Positions 23,341 to 34,669 of a stretch of 64,000 nt of DNA are shown piece after piece. A program made the position numbers and the translations under genes. Source of the DNA: Magnetovibrio blakemorei (lineage in GTDB: Bacteria > Pseudomonadota > Alphaproteobacteria > Rhodospirillales > Magnetovibrionaceae); NCBI RefSeq assembly GCF_001746755.1, contig NZ_MCGG01000018.1, forward strand, positions 1-64,000, given 5' to 3'. The number at the start of each line of letters is the position of its first letter. Position 1 is the first letter of the stretch. The notes beneath the pieces were generated by a model. That model saw only the letters and a program-made list of their open reading frames with translations, was not told the DNA's origin and searched no databases.

Positions 23341-24782
23341 TACTCTGCCCCTCCCCCGGATTTGCCTGGAGCGCCGTAGCGCAATTTGCGCAAACGTTCC
23401 GGCAACTTGTTGGCCCACTGGGTAATGTTGCCCGCGCCAAGACACACAACCATGTCGCCCGGGCGCGCCAAATCTTTGATGACTTCCGGCAGCTCATCGG
23501 GATTGGTCAGCGGCATAACGGTGCGATGACCATGTCCGCGCAGGCCCGCCACCAAAGCGTCGCGATCGATCCCTTCGATGGGGCTTTCGCCCGCTTCATA
23601 CACATCCGCCACCAGCACCGCGTCGGCATCGTTAAAGCAGGTGCAGAAATCTTCGAACAAATCGCGCAGACGGCTGTAGCGATGCGGCTGCACCACGGCA
23701 ATCACTTGACCGCCGGATGCGGCACCGCGTGCGGCCCGCAATACGGCGGCGATTTCGACGGGATGATGGGCATAGTCGTCAATGATGGTGATGCCGTCCA
23801 CATCACCGGTTTTGGTGAAGCGTCTTTTGACCCCTTTAAAACCCGCAAAGGCCGTCGTCAACACGTTGGGATCGATCCCCATTTCGTGGGCAATGGCTGC
23901 CGCCGCCAAGGTGTTTTGCACATTGTGCTGACCGAACATAGGCAACTTGATGTCGCGAATGGCCTGAGGTTCATCACCATATCCGGCGAATACCACGTCA
24001 AACGTCATACCGTCAGCGCCGGGGCGAACATTTTCTCCGCGCACCATGGCTTGGGGGGAAAAACCGTAGGTTATGATGCGCCGATCCGATACCCGTGGGA
24101 TCAAGGCCTGAACTTCTGCATGATCGATGCACAAGGCGGCAAAACCATAAAACGGAATGTTTTCCACAAACTGGGTAAACGCCGCACGCAGGGCATCAAA
24201 GCTGCCGTAATGATCTAAGTGTTCGGGGTCAATGTTGGTGACCACGGCGATGGTTGCGGGCAGCTTCAAGAACGTGCCGTCGGATTCATCAGCTTCCGCC
24301 ACCATCCAATCGCCCGAGCCCAAGCGCGCATTTGATCCCCATGCATTGATGATACCGCCATTGATAACGGTCGGATCAAGTCCCGCCGCGTCAAGCAGTT
24401 GCGCCACCAACGATGTGGTGGTGGTTTTGCCGTGCGTACCGCCAACGGCGATGGACCATTTCAGGCGCATCAGTTCGCCCAGCATCTCGGCACGACGCAC
24501 CACCGGCAACAGTCTTTTTCTGGCCCCGACGACTTCGGGGTTGGTGGGTTTTACCGCGCTGGAAATCACCACCACACCCGCATCGCCCAAATTGTCTTCG
24601 CTGTGACCAACGGAAATGCTGATGCCCAGTTCACGCAATCGCGTCACGTTGGGGCCATCAGCTTGATCCGATCCTTGCACCGAATAGCCAAGATTGTGTA
24701 GCACTTCGGCAATGCCGCTCATGCCAATGCCGCCGATGCCGACAAAATGAATGGTGCCAATGGTCAATGGCAAAGCCCTCAT
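23340..24782 (-). CDS. murC: UDP-N-acetylmuramate--L-alanine ligase
   Basis: MurC adds L-Ala to UDP-MurNAc. The 480-residue Mur ligase has an N-terminal Rossmann-like domain ([20 protein letters not shown]), the ATP loop [11 protein letters not shown], and a central domain with [10 protein letters not shown] and [13 protein letters not shown]-terminal domain with [10 protein letters not shown] follows. It overlaps murG by ATGA and murB by TAATG. Confidence 0.97.
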   Translation of the reverse strand: MRALPLTIGTIHFVGIGGIGMSGIAEVLHNLGYSVQGSDQADGPNVTRLRELGISISVGHSEDNLGDAGVVVISSAVKPTNPEVVGARKRLLPVVRRAEMLGELMRLKWSIAVGGTHGKTTTTSLVAQLLDAAGLDPTVINGGIINAWGSNARLGSGDWMVAEADESDGTFLKLPATIAVVTNIDPEHLDHYGSFDALRAAFTQFVENIPFYGFAALCIDHAEVQALIPRVSDRRIITYGFSPQAMVRGENVRPGADGMTFDVVFAGYGDEPQAIRDIKLPMFGQHNVQNTLAAAAIAHEMGIDPNVLTTAFAGFKGVKRRFTKTGDVDGITIIDDYAHHPVEIAAVLRAARGAASGGQVIAVVQPHRYSRLRDLFEDFCTCFNDADAVLVADVYEAGESPIEGIDRDALVAGLRGHGHRTVMPLTNPDELPEVIKDLARPGDMVVCLGAGNITQWANKLPERLRKLRYGAPGKSGGGAE

Positions 24783-25909
24783 AGCTCAGCACTCCCTGAT
24801 TTTAAGTGTGTTTTGTTTTCGATAAGACTTGCGACCAAATCCGCCAAACGTTTGGCCGCATCCGCGCGACCCAGATCGCGCGCGCACCGCGCGGCTTTTT
24901 GTAGCACGGCAGGTAAACCCAACAAAGAGTCCAAGCGCAGGGCCAGATTGTCTGGTGTAAAGGTGTCTTGGGGCATAATCCAGCCCGCCCCCGCCGCATC
25001 CACGGCATGAGCATTATACGTTTGGTGATCGTCCGCCGCGTGGGGATAGGGCACCAAGATGGATGGTCGTCCCACCGCCAAGGCTTCCGCCACCGTTGAC
25101 GCCCCGGCCCTTGAAATCACCACGTGGGCCTTGGCCATACGCTGGGGCACGTCGTCGATAAAGGTTGCCAAGTGCGCACGCAGACCGCTTTGGCTGTAAG
25201 CCGTTTTGACCTTGTCCAGATCTTCGGCCCGACACTGCTGGGTCACGTCAATCCGTGCTTTGATGTCTTCGGGCAATTTCGCCAGGGCTGCTGGCACCAC
25301 GTCGCTGAGAACCGTCGCCCCTTGTGAGCCCCCCAACACCAACACGCTCAACGGCGCATCGCCTTCGGTTTCGGGATACGGTGTGCCCGCCATCGCTGCG
25401 ATGGACGCGCGCACCGGCATGCCGGTTAAGGTGACAGATTGACCCGCACCTTGGGGCAAACCGCGGGTGTCGGCAAAAGAGGTCGCAATGGCTTTCACGC
25501 GTTTCGCCAACAATCGATTGGCGCGTCCCAAAAGCGCGTTTTGTTCGTGAATGGCCGTGGGGATCGGCGAAAACGTCGCCGCCAACATGGTCGGCACCGA
25601 AGCATAACCGCCGAAACCGATCACCGCATCGGGACGCAGGGTTTTGAGCAGGCCCCACGCCTGCCAACCGCCGAGCCCCAATTCCATCATGCTTTTGATC
25701 TTCGCAGGTCCACGTTTTCCAGCGATGCCGCCGGCCAATATATGATGGGTTTCCAATTCCCCCAGCGCACCGCCATAAACCTTGCCGCGTTTGTCCGTGA
25801 CCAGACCTAAACGGTAGCCGCGATCCATCAGTTCGGACGCCAAGGCTTCCGCCGGGAAAACATGTCCACCGGTTCCGCCTGCCGCCAAGAGAACGTGAGG
25901 TTTGCTCAT
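24779..25909 (-). CDS. murG: Lipid II synthase (GlcNAc transferase) MurG
   Basis: MurG is a GT28 family glycosyltransferase at the inner face of the membrane and turns lipid I into lipid II. The 376-residue protein begins with [19 protein letters not shown]. The second domain has [14 protein letters not shown], and the donor-binding [13 protein letters not shown] is followed by [15 protein letters not shown] chose the ATG at 25909, which overlaps the ftsW stop by one base (TGATG). A TTG one codon upstream is less likely. Confidence 0.97.
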   Translation of the reverse strand: MSKPHVLLAAGGTGGHVFPAEALASELMDRGYRLGLVTDKRGKVYGGALGELETHHILAGGIAGKRGPAKIKSMMELGLGGWQAWGLLKTLRPDAVIGFGGYASVPTMLAATFSPIPTAIHEQNALLGRANRLLAKRVKAIATSFADTRGLPQGAGQSVTLTGMPVRASIAAMAGTPYPETEGDAPLSVLVLGGSQGATVLSDVVPAALAKLPEDIKARIDVTQQCRAEDLDKVKTAYSQSGLRAHLATFIDDVPQRMAKAHVVISRAGASTVAEALAVGRPSILVPYPHAADDHQTYNAHAVDAAGAGWIMPQDTFTPDNLALRLDSLLGLPAVLQKAARCARDLGRADAAKRLADLVASLIENKTHLKSGSAEL

Positions 25910-27072
25910 CAAAGGCTCCCCCGTCCCAATTTCACGCCGTGCAGTCGTGCTCGGGTGTTGGTCTGTCCGGGACGCACGCGGGTCAACGCCAACACCATGC
26001 CCATGCCCAACGCCAACGCCAAGGTTGACGAGCCCCCGTAACTGATGAACGGCAACGTCATGCCCTTGGGTGGAATAAGATTGGTGGTCGACGCAATGTT
26101 CACGATGGCTTGCAAGGCAAACTGCGTCAGCAGACCGGCCACCGCGACCATGACAAAAAAATCACTGTCTTTAAAAACCCGCGCAAATCCTCGCAACACG
26201 ATGATGGAGAACAGCACCACAATCAGCAAGCACAACACCAAGCCGAACTCTTCCCCGGCGACGGCCAGAATGAAATCCGTATGCGCATCGGGCAAAACTT
26301 CTTTGACCCGACCTTCGCCCGGTCCGCGACCGAACAGGCCACCATTTTGAAACGCGTCAAGAGATTTTTCCACCTGATAGCCGACACCACCAGCCGGATC
26401 GAGAAACCGATCGATGCGCACACGCACATGCTCAAAGCCCAAATACACGCCGAACCCACCCAAGATAAACAGCAGCGCAAGTGCCCCAACCAACACCAGT
26501 GGCAGCCCGGCGATAAAAAACTGCACCGCCCACACACACGACACCACAATCGACATGCCGAAGTCCGGCTGCAACAACAACAAGCCTACGACAAACACAA
26601 ACAGGAAAAACGCAATGGCGTAACCCGGCACATCGTCGTCTAGCTTTTGCGCAGAAAACATCCACGCCGAAACGATGGCGAAGCTGGGTTTGATGAATTC
26701 GGAAGGCTGCAACGAAAACCCGGCTATGTAGACCCACCGCGTTGCCCCCTTGGTTTCAAAACCAATAAACAAAACGGCGATCATCGCCAGCAAACCACCG
26801 GCAAAAACCAACAACGCCAATCGACGCACACCTTGAGGAGTCAACAACGACGTGGCGACCATCACCGCCAAGGCCATCGGCAGAAAGACAAAATGACGGC
26901 GCACAAAATAAAAGTTATCCAGACCGATGCGTTCCGCCACGGCAGGCGATGCGGCCAACACCAAAATCGCCCCCAGCGCCGCAATGATGATCACCGACAC
27001 CAGCGTGACCCGGTCAATGGTCCACCACCAGCGACTGATAATGGATGTATCTGTGCGGGTAAATGTGCTCAT
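25909..27072 (-). CDS. ftsW: SEDS glycosyltransferase FtsW
   Basis: FtsW polymerises septal peptidoglycan from lipid II together with FtsI. The 387-residue polytopic protein has about ten membrane helices. It contains SEDS motifs such as the SLQPSEFIKPSF segment and the extracytoplasmic loop with FGRGPGEGRVKEVLPDAHTD. The C-terminal GMTLPFISYGGSS segment is diagnostic. It lies between murD and murG, spaced by 2 bases and overlapping by 1 base respectively. Confidence 0.96.
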   Translation of the reverse strand: MSTFTRTDTSIISRWWWTIDRVTLVSVIIIAALGAILVLAASPAVAERIGLDNFYFVRRHFVFLPMALAVMVATSLLTPQGVRRLALLVFAGGLLAMIAVLFIGFETKGATRWVYIAGFSLQPSEFIKPSFAIVSAWMFSAQKLDDDVPGYAIAFFLFVFVVGLLLLQPDFGMSIVVSCVWAVQFFIAGLPLVLVGALALLFILGGFGVYLGFEHVRVRIDRFLDPAGGVGYQVEKSLDAFQNGGLFGRGPGEGRVKEVLPDAHTDFILAVAGEEFGLVLCLLIVVLFSIIVLRGFARVFKDSDFFVMVAVAGLLTQFALQAIVNIASTTNLIPPKGMTLPFISYGGSSTLALALGMGMVLALTRVRPGQTNTRARLHGVKLGRGSL

Positions 27073-27074
27073 GC

Positions 27075-28502
27075 CTACGCCGCTCCTCTGGTTGCCTTGA
27101 TGGGTTCGCCCCCACCACTTAACGCCGTCGGAATTAATGTCTCATAAAGGCTGCGAAAAACGTCTCCGCGATGTTCGAAACTGCGAAACTGATCGAACGA
27201 CGCACAGGCAGGTGACAGCAGCACCGTCGGCGCTGTCAAACCATCGGCTTTCGCCGCGGCAAACGCCGCCTGGGTGGCGGTTTGCAAATCACCGCATTGT
27301 TTGACGTCAAGCTTGCCATCCAGATAGGCCGCGAACTCATCCGCCGCCGCGCCAATCAAAAAGGCCCGGCGCACGCTGCCCAATAGCGGGTCGAGACCGT
27401 TCAAGCCGTCTTCTTTGGCCAGCCCGCCCAAAATCCAATAGATGTTGTCGTAACACACCAACGCCTTCGCCGTCGCTTCGCCATTGGTGGCTTTGCTGTC
27501 GTTGATAAACACCACGCCGTCCACTACGCCCAAGCGTTCCTGGCGGTGTGCCAAGCCTGGAAAACTTTGCATGGATTTGACAATGGCATCCATCGCAAGC
27601 CCTAAGGTGCGCGCCACGGCGTACGCAGCGGCAATGTTTTGCGCATTGTGCCGCCCCGGCATATTGGGCAACTGAGACAACCTCAAAACAGACTTTGCCG
27701 TCCCGTTCAAATCATCGATCAGCACATTGTCTTGAACGTATACACCACCGGGGGCTTCATATTCGGCACTGATGGGCACAACCTTGCGCCCGTTTTTCGC
27801 TTTAAGCTCGGCATAGATGCCGCGCGTCACATCATCGTCGATACCCACGATGGCGGTGTCACCAACACCCTGGCCGCGAAAGATGTTTTTCTTCGCCGCC
27901 GTATACCCCTGCATCCCGCCATGGCGTCCCAAATGATCGGGGGTAACGTTCAGCAGCACGGCGACTTTAAAGCGCGCAGACGGACACAGTTCCAACTGGT
28001 ACGACGACAGCTCCAACACATAACAGCCATCGCGTTCCATCATCGCCATATTGCAAATCGCCGGACCCAGATTGCCGCCGACTTCAACGTCTTTGCCCAT
28101 TTGCTCTAAGATATGACCGACCAGGGCCGTGGTCGTGGATTTGCCATTGGTTCCGGTGATGGCGATTTTTGGCGCTTGGGCACCGGACGTGGCCAACAGT
28201 TCCGTATCGCCGATGATTGGCACGCCCGCATCTTTGGCAAAACGCGCAGCTTTGTGTGGCTCAGGGAAGGTATGGGGAATGCCGGGGCTCAACACCAACG
28301 CATCGACGGATGCCCAATTGATGCGTTCGGGTTGGCGCACGGGAAAGCCTTCGACAGCGGCTTCGGCTTGACGGGTTTCGCTGTCATCCCAAACCAGTAC
28401 CCGCGCCCCACTGCTGCACAAGGCGCGCGCTGCCGCCAGACCGGACGTTCCCAGACCAACAACAACAACATGCTTTGTGGCGTAACCTTCACACGAAATC
28501 AT
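27075..28502 (-). CDS. murD: UDP-N-acetylmuramoylalanine--D-glutamate ligase
   Basis: MurD adds D-Glu to UDP-MurNAc-L-Ala. The 475-residue protein shows an N-terminal VVVVGLGTSGLAAARAL, the ATP loop ITGTNGKSTTTALV, and a central NVTPDHLGRHGG. The HRQERLGVVDGVVFINDSKATN segment precedes the C-terminal domain. It sits between mraY and ftsW in the standard order with short gaps. Confidence 0.97.
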   Translation of the reverse strand: MISCEGYATKHVVVVGLGTSGLAAARALCSSGARVLVWDDSETRQAEAAVEGFPVRQPERINWASVDALVLSPGIPHTFPEPHKAARFAKDAGVPIIGDTELLATSGAQAPKIAITGTNGKSTTTALVGHILEQMGKDVEVGGNLGPAICNMAMMERDGCYVLELSSYQLELCPSARFKVAVLLNVTPDHLGRHGGMQGYTAAKKNIFRGQGVGDTAIVGIDDDVTRGIYAELKAKNGRKVVPISAEYEAPGGVYVQDNVLIDDLNGTAKSVLRLSQLPNMPGRHNAQNIAAAYAVARTLGLAMDAIVKSMQSFPGLAHRQERLGVVDGVVFINDSKATNGEATAKALVCYDNIYWILGGLAKEDGLNGLDPLLGSVRRAFLIGAAADEFAAYLDGKLDVKQCGDLQTATQAAFAAAKADGLTAPTVLLSPACASFDQFRSFEHRGDVFRSLYETLIPTALSGGGEPIKATRGAA

Positions 28503-28512
28503 GGATGCTCAA

Positions 28513-29601
28513 CTACCTCAGCTTCAACGTCGATAAACCGACCAGCGCCAAAATGGTGGCGATGATCCAAAAGCGAATAACGATGGTGGACTCGGCCCAC
28601 CCTTTTTTCTCAAAATGGTGATGCAGTGGGGCCATGGCGAACACGCGCTTGCCCGTCAGCTTGAACGAAATCACCTGAACGATCACCGAGACCGTCTCCA
28701 ACACAAACAAACCGCCGACAATGGCCAAGACCAGTTCGTGCTTGGTGATGACACTGACCGAACCCAAGGCCCCCCCCAAACTCAGCGACCCGGTGTCACC
28801 CATGAAGACGCGCGCTGGTGGGGCATTAAACCATAAAAACCCTAGCCCACCGCCAATCAGTGCGCCTAAGAACGTCGCCAACTCGCCCGTGCCCGGGACA
28901 TAATGCAATTGGAGATAGCCCGCAAACACCGTGTTGCCGACCAAATAGGCAATCAGCATAAACACCCCAGACGCGATCATCACCGGAACGATGGCCAAAC
29001 CGTCCAGACCATCCGTCAGGTTCACCGAATTGGACGAACCCACCATGACGAAGGTGGCGAACACCGGGAAAAACCAAGCCAGATGAACCAGCGTGCCCTT
29101 AAAAAATGGCACCGCCAAGGTTGTTGCCAAATCAGCTGGCATCAAGCGCATGGTCCAAAACGCAGCAGCCAGGGCAAACGCCACTTGCAACACCAACTTA
29201 ACTTTGCCCGGCAGCCCTTTGTGATTGCGCCGACTGACTTTCAGATAATCGTCGAGAAATCCAATGATGCCGTAAGACACCGTAACGCCCAACGCCACCC
29301 ACACAAAGCCGTTGGACAAGTCCGCCCACAAAATGGTTGAAATCACCAAAGCGATGAGGATCATCAATCCACCCATGGTCGGCGTGCCTTGCTTGGTCAA
29401 AAGATGACCTTCTGGCCCATCGACGCGGATCGGCTGCCCACCCTTTTGGCGCATGTGCAAAAGCCGGATCATGGTCGGGCCAATGAAAAAACTGATCACC
29501 AGAGCCGTCATCACCGCACCGCCGGTGCGAAAGGTCAGATAGCGAAATACGTTTAAGACTGGAAATTGATCGGCCAATGGAAACAACAGATGATACAGCA
29601 T
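28513..29601 (-). CDS. mraY: Phospho-MurNAc-pentapeptide translocase MraY
   Basis: MraY transfers phospho-MurNAc-pentapeptide to undecaprenyl phosphate to form lipid I. The 362-residue polytopic membrane enzyme has about ten helices. Conserved motifs include [11 protein letters not shown], the DDYLK acidic loop, [15 protein letters not shown] and the [11 protein letters not shown] segment near the C terminus. It lies between murF (2-base gap) and murD (10-base gap). Confidence 0.97.
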   Translation of the reverse strand: MLYHLLFPLADQFPVLNVFRYLTFRTGGAVMTALVISFFIGPTMIRLLHMRQKGGQPIRVDGPEGHLLTKQGTPTMGGLMILIALVISTILWADLSNGFVWVALGVTVSYGIIGFLDDYLKVSRRNHKGLPGKVKLVLQVAFALAAAFWTMRLMPADLATTLAVPFFKGTLVHLAWFFPVFATFVMVGSSNSVNLTDGLDGLAIVPVMIASGVFMLIAYLVGNTVFAGYLQLHYVPGTGELATFLGALIGGGLGFLWFNAPPARVFMGDTGSLSLGGALGSVSVITKHELVLAIVGGLFVLETVSVIVQVISFKLTGKRVFAMAPLHHHFEKKGWAESTIVIRFWIIATILALVGLSTLKLR

Positions 29602-29603
29602 GC

Positions 29604-31043
29604 TTAAGCCTCCCTCTTTGCAAGGTGAGAAGTGTTGAGGGATTTTAACGCGTTCACAATTTGGCCCATGCGCATTCCGGCTGAGCCTTTGATCATCACC
29701 ACGTCACCGGGGCGCACGGCTTGACAAACGACATCGATCAACGTGACCGATTTTTCGCTGTGCGCGCCGCGCACAGATGCGGGCAATGCCGCCCACATAT
29801 GGGCCATGGCTTCACCTGCCAAAAAAGCAAGATCGATGGAATTGTCTTGGAAGACTTGCGCCAGATCGGTGTGCAGTTGCGGCGACGTTTCGCCCATCTC
29901 CAACATATCGCCCAACACGGCAATGCGACGGGCACCCAGTTTGATCGGCTGCGCGCCCAGCACCGCCATAGCCGCCCGCATGGAGGCGGGGCTGGCGTTG
30001 TAACTTTCGTCAATCAGAACGAAGGAACCGTTCTCCGTCACAATTTCAAATTTCTGCCCACGACCCGATGGGGCTGACAGTTCCGACAAAACGGTTGCGG
30101 CCTCGGCGACATCGCCTTCGGCCCCATAGACGCTTGCCAACACACACAAGGAATTGATCACCCAGTGACGTCCGGGAACGCCCAATGTATATGAAATCTC
30201 ACCCAACGGCGTGAGCGCTTTAACCTCGGAACCGTGTGCGTTCAAGGTGCATTCCAGCAAACGGAAATCCGCGTTCCCAGAACCACCAAAACTGACGATG
30301 TCTTGAAGACCCGCGGCCTTGGCTGCTTTTACCAAGCGATCATGTTCGGGAATGTCCGCATTCAAGACGGCAACACCGCCCTGGACCGCACCCTTGAAGA
30401 TTTCCGCTTTGGCATCGGCAATGGCGTTGGCGTCAGCAAAGAATTCCGTATGCGCCGGCGCAATGGTGGTCACCACACACACATGCGGACGCGCCATTTC
30501 AGACAGCGGCGTCAACTCACCCGGATGGTTCATGCCCATTTCCAATATGGCGAAATCCGTATCGGACGGCGTACGCGCCAAGCTTAACGGCAGGCCCCAG
30601 TGATTGTTGAGGCTGCCTTCACTGGCTGAGGTTTTGCCTTGACGAGACAACACCAGTTTCAAAGCCTCTTTGGTGCCCGTTTTGCCAACCGATCCGGTCA
30701 CTGCGATAACTTTGGCGTGATCCAACCGATCGCGTGCGGCACGCCCCAAACTTTCGAGCGCTTCCATGGTGTCATCCACCACCAACAACGGTGCATCCGG
30801 GTCCAACACGGGGGGGCGATGACAAACCGCCGCACAGGCAGCCCCCTTTTCAAAAGCATCGGCAACAAAATCGTGACCATCCACATTGGGGCCTTGCAAC
30901 GCGATGAACAAATCGCCCGGCTGCAAGCTTCGGGTGTTGATGGATACACCGCTGGCACGCCAAGCCGGATGCACTTCACCCGCTGTTGCGTGGGCGGCGT
31001 CTTCTGAGGTCCAAAGTGTATCCGTGACTTTTATCATGTTCAC
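29604..31043 (-). CDS. murF: UDP-MurNAc-tripeptide--D-Ala-D-Ala ligase
   Basis: MurF adds the D-Ala-D-Ala dipeptide made by Ddl. The 479-residue protein has the ATP loop [14 protein letters not shown], the central [10 protein letters not shown] and the [14 protein letters not shown] segment. The start is a GTG at 31043 that overlaps the murE stop (GTGA). An ATG two codons later (31037) is almost as likely. It lies between murE and mraY. Confidence 0.96.
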   Translation of the reverse strand: MNMIKVTDTLWTSEDAAHATAGEVHPAWRASGVSINTRSLQPGDLFIALQGPNVDGHDFVADAFEKGAACAAVCHRPPVLDPDAPLLVVDDTMEALESLGRAARDRLDHAKVIAVTGSVGKTGTKEALKLVLSRQGKTSASEGSLNNHWGLPLSLARTPSDTDFAILEMGMNHPGELTPLSEMARPHVCVVTTIAPAHTEFFADANAIADAKAEIFKGAVQGGVAVLNADIPEHDRLVKAAKAAGLQDIVSFGGSGNADFRLLECTLNAHGSEVKALTPLGEISYTLGVPGRHWVINSLCVLASVYGAEGDVAEAATVLSELSAPSGRGQKFEIVTENGSFVLIDESYNASPASMRAAMAVLGAQPIKLGARRIAVLGDMLEMGETSPQLHTDLAQVFQDNSIDLAFLAGEAMAHMWAALPASVRGAHSEKSVTLIDVVCQAVRPGDVVMIKGSAGMRMGQIVNALKSLNTSHLAKREA

Positions 31044-32542
31044 GCTCCGGCCTCCTCTTGTGCAAGCTCAATTGCGGCTTTGGCCTCTTGCACATCGTCA
31101 AAGACCAAGACTTGATCACCAACGATCTGCCCCTGCTCATGACCCTTGCCCGCCAACACCAAAACATCGCCGTCGGACAATGCCTTTACCGCAGTCAAGA
31201 TTGCCGTGTGACGGTCGGCGATTTCAATGGCGCCCGGACAGGCGGATAAAATTTCCGCACGAATGGCGGCGGCGTTTTCCGTGCGCGGATTGTCGTCGGT
31301 GACGATGACATTGTCGGCAAACTTGGCCGCAATCGCGCCCATTTGAGAACGCTTACCGGCATCGCGATCTCCACCGCAACCAAACATCACATGAAGGCGT
31401 CCCACCGCATGGGGACGCAATGCAGCAAGCACGTTTTGCAAAGCATCAGGGGTGTGGGCATAATCCACATAAACCGATGCCGAACCGAGGTTGCCGACCT
31501 TTTGCAAACGACCCGGCACACCTTGAAGGGTTTTCAAGGCCTCAATGGCTTTCACCGTATCCGCCCCCAACGCCAACGCCAAGCCCAAGGCGCACAAAGC
31601 GTTTTCCATCTGAAATCCACCCGCTAAGGGCAGCGCAACCGAATAGGCTTTACCACTGACTTGAAGCACCAAGGTTTGTCCGTCGACGTGGGGACGTTGT
31701 TCAAGCACGCGAATGTCTTGACCGTCGCGCCCAAAAGTTAGGACGGATAAGCCGCGTTTGCGCGCCACGGCCGCCACTTCACGACCTTCGGGGCTATCGG
31801 CGTTGATGACCGCATAGCCAGCTTCATCGACCACCTCTGAAAACAGCCGCATCTTGGCCGCTAAATAGTCCTTCATGGTGGCGTGATAGTCTAAATGATC
31901 GCGCGTGATATTGGTAAAACCTGCCGCCATCACTTTTACGGCATCAAGGCGATACTGGCTCAGCCCATGGCTGGACGCTTCCATGGCGACGCATTCGATG
32001 CCGCCCCGCGCCAACCGGGCAAGCGTTTTATGCAATTTTACGGGGTCCGGCGTGGTCAGAGTGCCCGGTTCATCAAAACCATTTCCATGCACACCCAAGG
32101 TGCCGATACTGGCGGCCTTTTGACCTAAGCGTTGCCAGATTTGACGCAAAAACGAGGCCGCCGAGGTCTTGCCATTTGTACCCGTAATGGCCGCAACCGT
32201 ACCCGGTTGGCGGGCGTAATACTTCGCCGCCATGTGAGCAAAGCGCAAACGCACGTTGGCATCTTCAATGATGGGAACAATGAAGCGGGCGTCGTCAGCG
32301 GTGCCCAATGGGGCCAGTACGGCGACCGCACCATTGGCCGTTGCAGCTTCAATGAAGTCACGTCCGTCTACAGACTGTGATCCAGCACGCGCACTTGACC
32401 CCGCACTGGGAAGCGCCGCGAACAAGAAACCAGGACGCACGTCTCGGCTATCGCAGGTCAATCCCGCGATGTCCATCTGACCAATCGTGACGTCCATATC
32501 CTGCAGCGTCGGGTCTCCCTTCAATACATCAATAAGCCGCAT
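31040..32542 (-). CDS. murE: UDP-MurNAc-dipeptide--meso-diaminopimelate ligase
   Basis: MurE adds the third residue of the stem peptide. The 500-residue form starting at 32542 has the ATP loop ITGTNGKTSAASF and the substrate segment TRDHLDYHATM. The DDNPRTENAA segment carries the DNPR motif that selects meso-diaminopimelate, so the wall should be of the Gram-negative type. The start lies inside the 3' end of ftsI (14-base overlap). The longer frame to 32650 is rejected. Confidence 0.96.
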   Translation of the reverse strand: MRLIDVLKGDPTLQDMDVTIGQMDIAGLTCDSRDVRPGFLFAALPSAGSSARAGSQSVDGRDFIEAATANGAVAVLAPLGTADDARFIVPIIEDANVRLRFAHMAAKYYARQPGTVAAITGTNGKTSAASFLRQIWQRLGQKAASIGTLGVHGNGFDEPGTLTTPDPVKLHKTLARLARGGIECVAMEASSHGLSQYRLDAVKVMAAGFTNITRDHLDYHATMKDYLAAKMRLFSEVVDEAGYAVINADSPEGREVAAVARKRGLSVLTFGRDGQDIRVLEQRPHVDGQTLVLQVSGKAYSVALPLAGGFQMENALCALGLALALGADTVKAIEALKTLQGVPGRLQKVGNLGSASVYVDYAHTPDALQNVLAALRPHAVGRLHVMFGCGGDRDAGKRSQMGAIAAKFADNVIVTDDNPRTENAAAIRAEILSACPGAIEIADRHTAILTAVKALSDGDVLVLAGKGHEQGQIVGDQVLVFDDVQEAKAAIELAQEEAGA

Positions 32543-34316
32543 GTTGCACACTCGCCCCCACCCGCGCGGTACGCTTGGGACCGTTGGATAGGGGAACATG
32601 CATAGGATGATCTTTTGCGTCTTCCGCCTTATCCCCACGGGGATCGGCAATCAATCCATACAGCGGCCCTAAACGTTCAATAATGTCTTTCACCACCGGC
32701 GCCGCAACCCAGCCCCCGGTGGCGTAACCCAAACTTTCTTTGATGCCTTTTGGTTCATCAAGCAACGCCAACACCACAAAGCGCGGCTGGGTCATCGGGA
32801 AAGCACCGACAAAGGAGGACACCAAATTGCTTTTTTCGTATCGCCCGCCCGCCTGTTTTTCTGCGGTGCCGGTTTTGCCCCCCACCAGATAACCTTGAAC
32901 ATCGGCATTTTTGCCTGTGCCGTCGCGCACCACTTGACGCATCAGGGCGCGCATCATTTCTGAGGTCTTCGCCTTAAGCACGCGCTCACCGCTCACCTCT
33001 TCATCAGCGCTGCGTTTGATCAACGTTGGCGTCATCATCACCCCACCATTGACCAGCGATGAAACGCCGGCGGCAATCTGCAGGGGTGAAACGGCGATGC
33101 CGTGGCCATACGAAATGGTCATGGTGGATATATCCCCCCAACGCACCGGGTACAGCGGGCTGCCCACTTCAGGCAATTCAATATTCGAAGGCCCCAGAAG
33201 ACCAAACCGGGTCAAATAATCTTTTTGTTTCACCGCCCCCACATCCATCGCCATTTTGGCGGTGCCGATGTTGCTCGAATAGGTCAAAATTTCCGGCACG
33301 CTCAACCACCGCTTTTTGCCGTGAAAATCGTTGATGGTGAAGCGCGCGATGTGAATGGGTTCTGACGTGTCATAGCCGTCGGTCAAACCCACGGTGCCGG
33401 TGTCGAGCGCCATGGCGGTGGTGAACAGCTTGAACGTCGAACCCATTTCATACACACCCATGGTCGCCCGGTTGAAGCCGCGATCTCCCAGCGAACCGGC
33501 TGGTTTGTTGGGATCAAAATCGGGCAGCGATGCCATCGCTATGATTTCTCCGCTGTTGACATCCATCACCACGCCCGCCGCCCCCGTTGCGCTAAAGCGC
33601 TCTTTGGCTTTGCTCAATTCATCATGCAAGACAGCTTGCACTCGCATATCGATGGACAGTTCGACAACCTCACCTTGATTGCCAAGCTTGCCTTCAAAGG
33701 TGTGCTCGACCCCGGAAATTCCGCGCCCATCAACATCTGTATAGCCAATAACATGGGCAAAAGTCGGGCCGTAGGGATAGACCCGGCGCTCTTCCCGACG
33801 AAAGCCGAAACCCAGCAAGCCGAGACGGTTGACCGCCCACACCTGATCCGGCGTCAAGTTGCGCTCCACCCATTCAAAACGGGAACCATTATTAATTTTA
33901 TCAATGAGTTGCTTGCGATTGAGACTTGGCAAAACCGTCATCAGGAGGTCAACTGTGTCTTCGGCCTTCCCGCCTTCAATCGCTTCACGGCTGTCCACAT
34001 ACAACGATTGCGTCGGCAAACTGGTGGCAAGAATGTGGCCAAACCGATCAACAACGTCGCCCCGCACCACGGGTTGATTTTTGCTTGCCGCTGACGCCAT
34101 ATGCTGCCAGCTCGGCGCCCCTTCTTTGCCGTGACGGGTGAGTTCCACAAGACGCCCGCCCAGAACCACAAACGCCAGCGCAAACATGACGCCCGTCACC
34201 AACAAACGCGTACGGCCTTGCTCCAAGGCTTGCTTGCGCGCCCCATCCATGCGGATGCGTTTGGGGTCCAGCGCTTCAAAAGGAATTTCAGATTGCAACG
34301 GCATCGGACGGTTCAT
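32529..34316 (-). CDS. ftsI: Septal peptidoglycan transpeptidase FtsI (PBP3)
   Basis: FtsI cross-links septal peptidoglycan with FtsW. The 595-residue class B penicillin-binding protein has a membrane anchor at about residues 37-56, a pedestal domain, and the transpeptidase domain. The catalytic motifs are STFK (293-296), SSN (347-349) and KTGT (481-484). It overlaps ftsL by ATGA and murE by 14 bases, so translation is probably coupled along the cluster. Confidence 0.97.
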   Translation of the reverse strand: MNRPMPLQSEIPFEALDPKRIRMDGARKQALEQGRTRLLVTGVMFALAFVVLGGRLVELTRHGKEGAPSWQHMASAASKNQPVVRGDVVDRFGHILATSLPTQSLYVDSREAIEGGKAEDTVDLLMTVLPSLNRKQLIDKINNGSRFEWVERNLTPDQVWAVNRLGLLGFGFRREERRVYPYGPTFAHVIGYTDVDGRGISGVEHTFEGKLGNQGEVVELSIDMRVQAVLHDELSKAKERFSATGAAGVVMDVNSGEIIAMASLPDFDPNKPAGSLGDRGFNRATMGVYEMGSTFKLFTTAMALDTGTVGLTDGYDTSEPIHIARFTINDFHGKKRWLSVPEILTYSSNIGTAKMAMDVGAVKQKDYLTRFGLLGPSNIELPEVGSPLYPVRWGDISTMTISYGHGIAVSPLQIAAGVSSLVNGGVMMTPTLIKRSADEEVSGERVLKAKTSEMMRALMRQVVRDGTGKNADVQGYLVGGKTGTAEKQAGGRYEKSNLVSSFVGAFPMTQPRFVVLALLDEPKGIKESLGYATGGWVAAPVVKDIIERLGPLYGLIADPRGDKAEDAKDHPMHVPLSNGPKRTARVGASVQHAAY

Positions 34317-34669
34317 TTTCCGCCCTCCCGATTTTGATCCCCTGAAGCTTCATCGCCAAAGACCATTTCACGCACCGGGATAGACATCATGGCATCCGCC
34401 CCCACCACTTGGCGCGGCGCGATGGGCTGCATATCCAAATGCAGTTTGGCCAGTTGAGCGATGCGTTTGGGGTCGTTCAATGTCGCCCATTCCGCGCGCA
34501 ACACATGAAGCGCGCGCTGTTCATCTTGCAATTCACGCGTGAGACGGGTGTGTTCGTATTCCAAATCATGAACTTGATATTTGACTAAGAACAGCACCAT
34601 CGAAATGCCGCCCGCCAGCACCAAAAACAGCACCGTGGTGTGACGCAAAAATGAAGCGCGCTTGCTCAT
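34313..34669 (-). CDS. ftsL: Cell division protein FtsL
   Basis: FtsL is a small bitopic protein that, with FtsQ and FtsB, activates FtsWI. The form from 34669 has 118 residues: a short basic cytoplasmic part, one membrane helix (about residues 8-28) and a periplasmic coiled coil starting YQVHDLEYEHTRLTRELQDE. A C-terminal tail follows. Sequence conservation in FtsL is low, so the call rests on topology and on its place between rsmH and ftsI, with ATGA overlaps on both sides. Confidence 0.88.
   Translation of the reverse strand: MSKRASFLRHTTVLFLVLAGGISMVLFLVKYQVHDLEYEHTRLTRELQDEQRALHVLRAEWATLNDPKRIAQLAKLHLDMQPIAPRQVVGADAMMSIPVREMVFGDEASGDQNREGGK

Noticed and set aside
32542-32650. N-terminal extension of MurE
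   Set aside because: It overlaps ftsI by over 100 bases, contains a basic non-homologous stretch, and the inner ATG gives the standard MurE opening.
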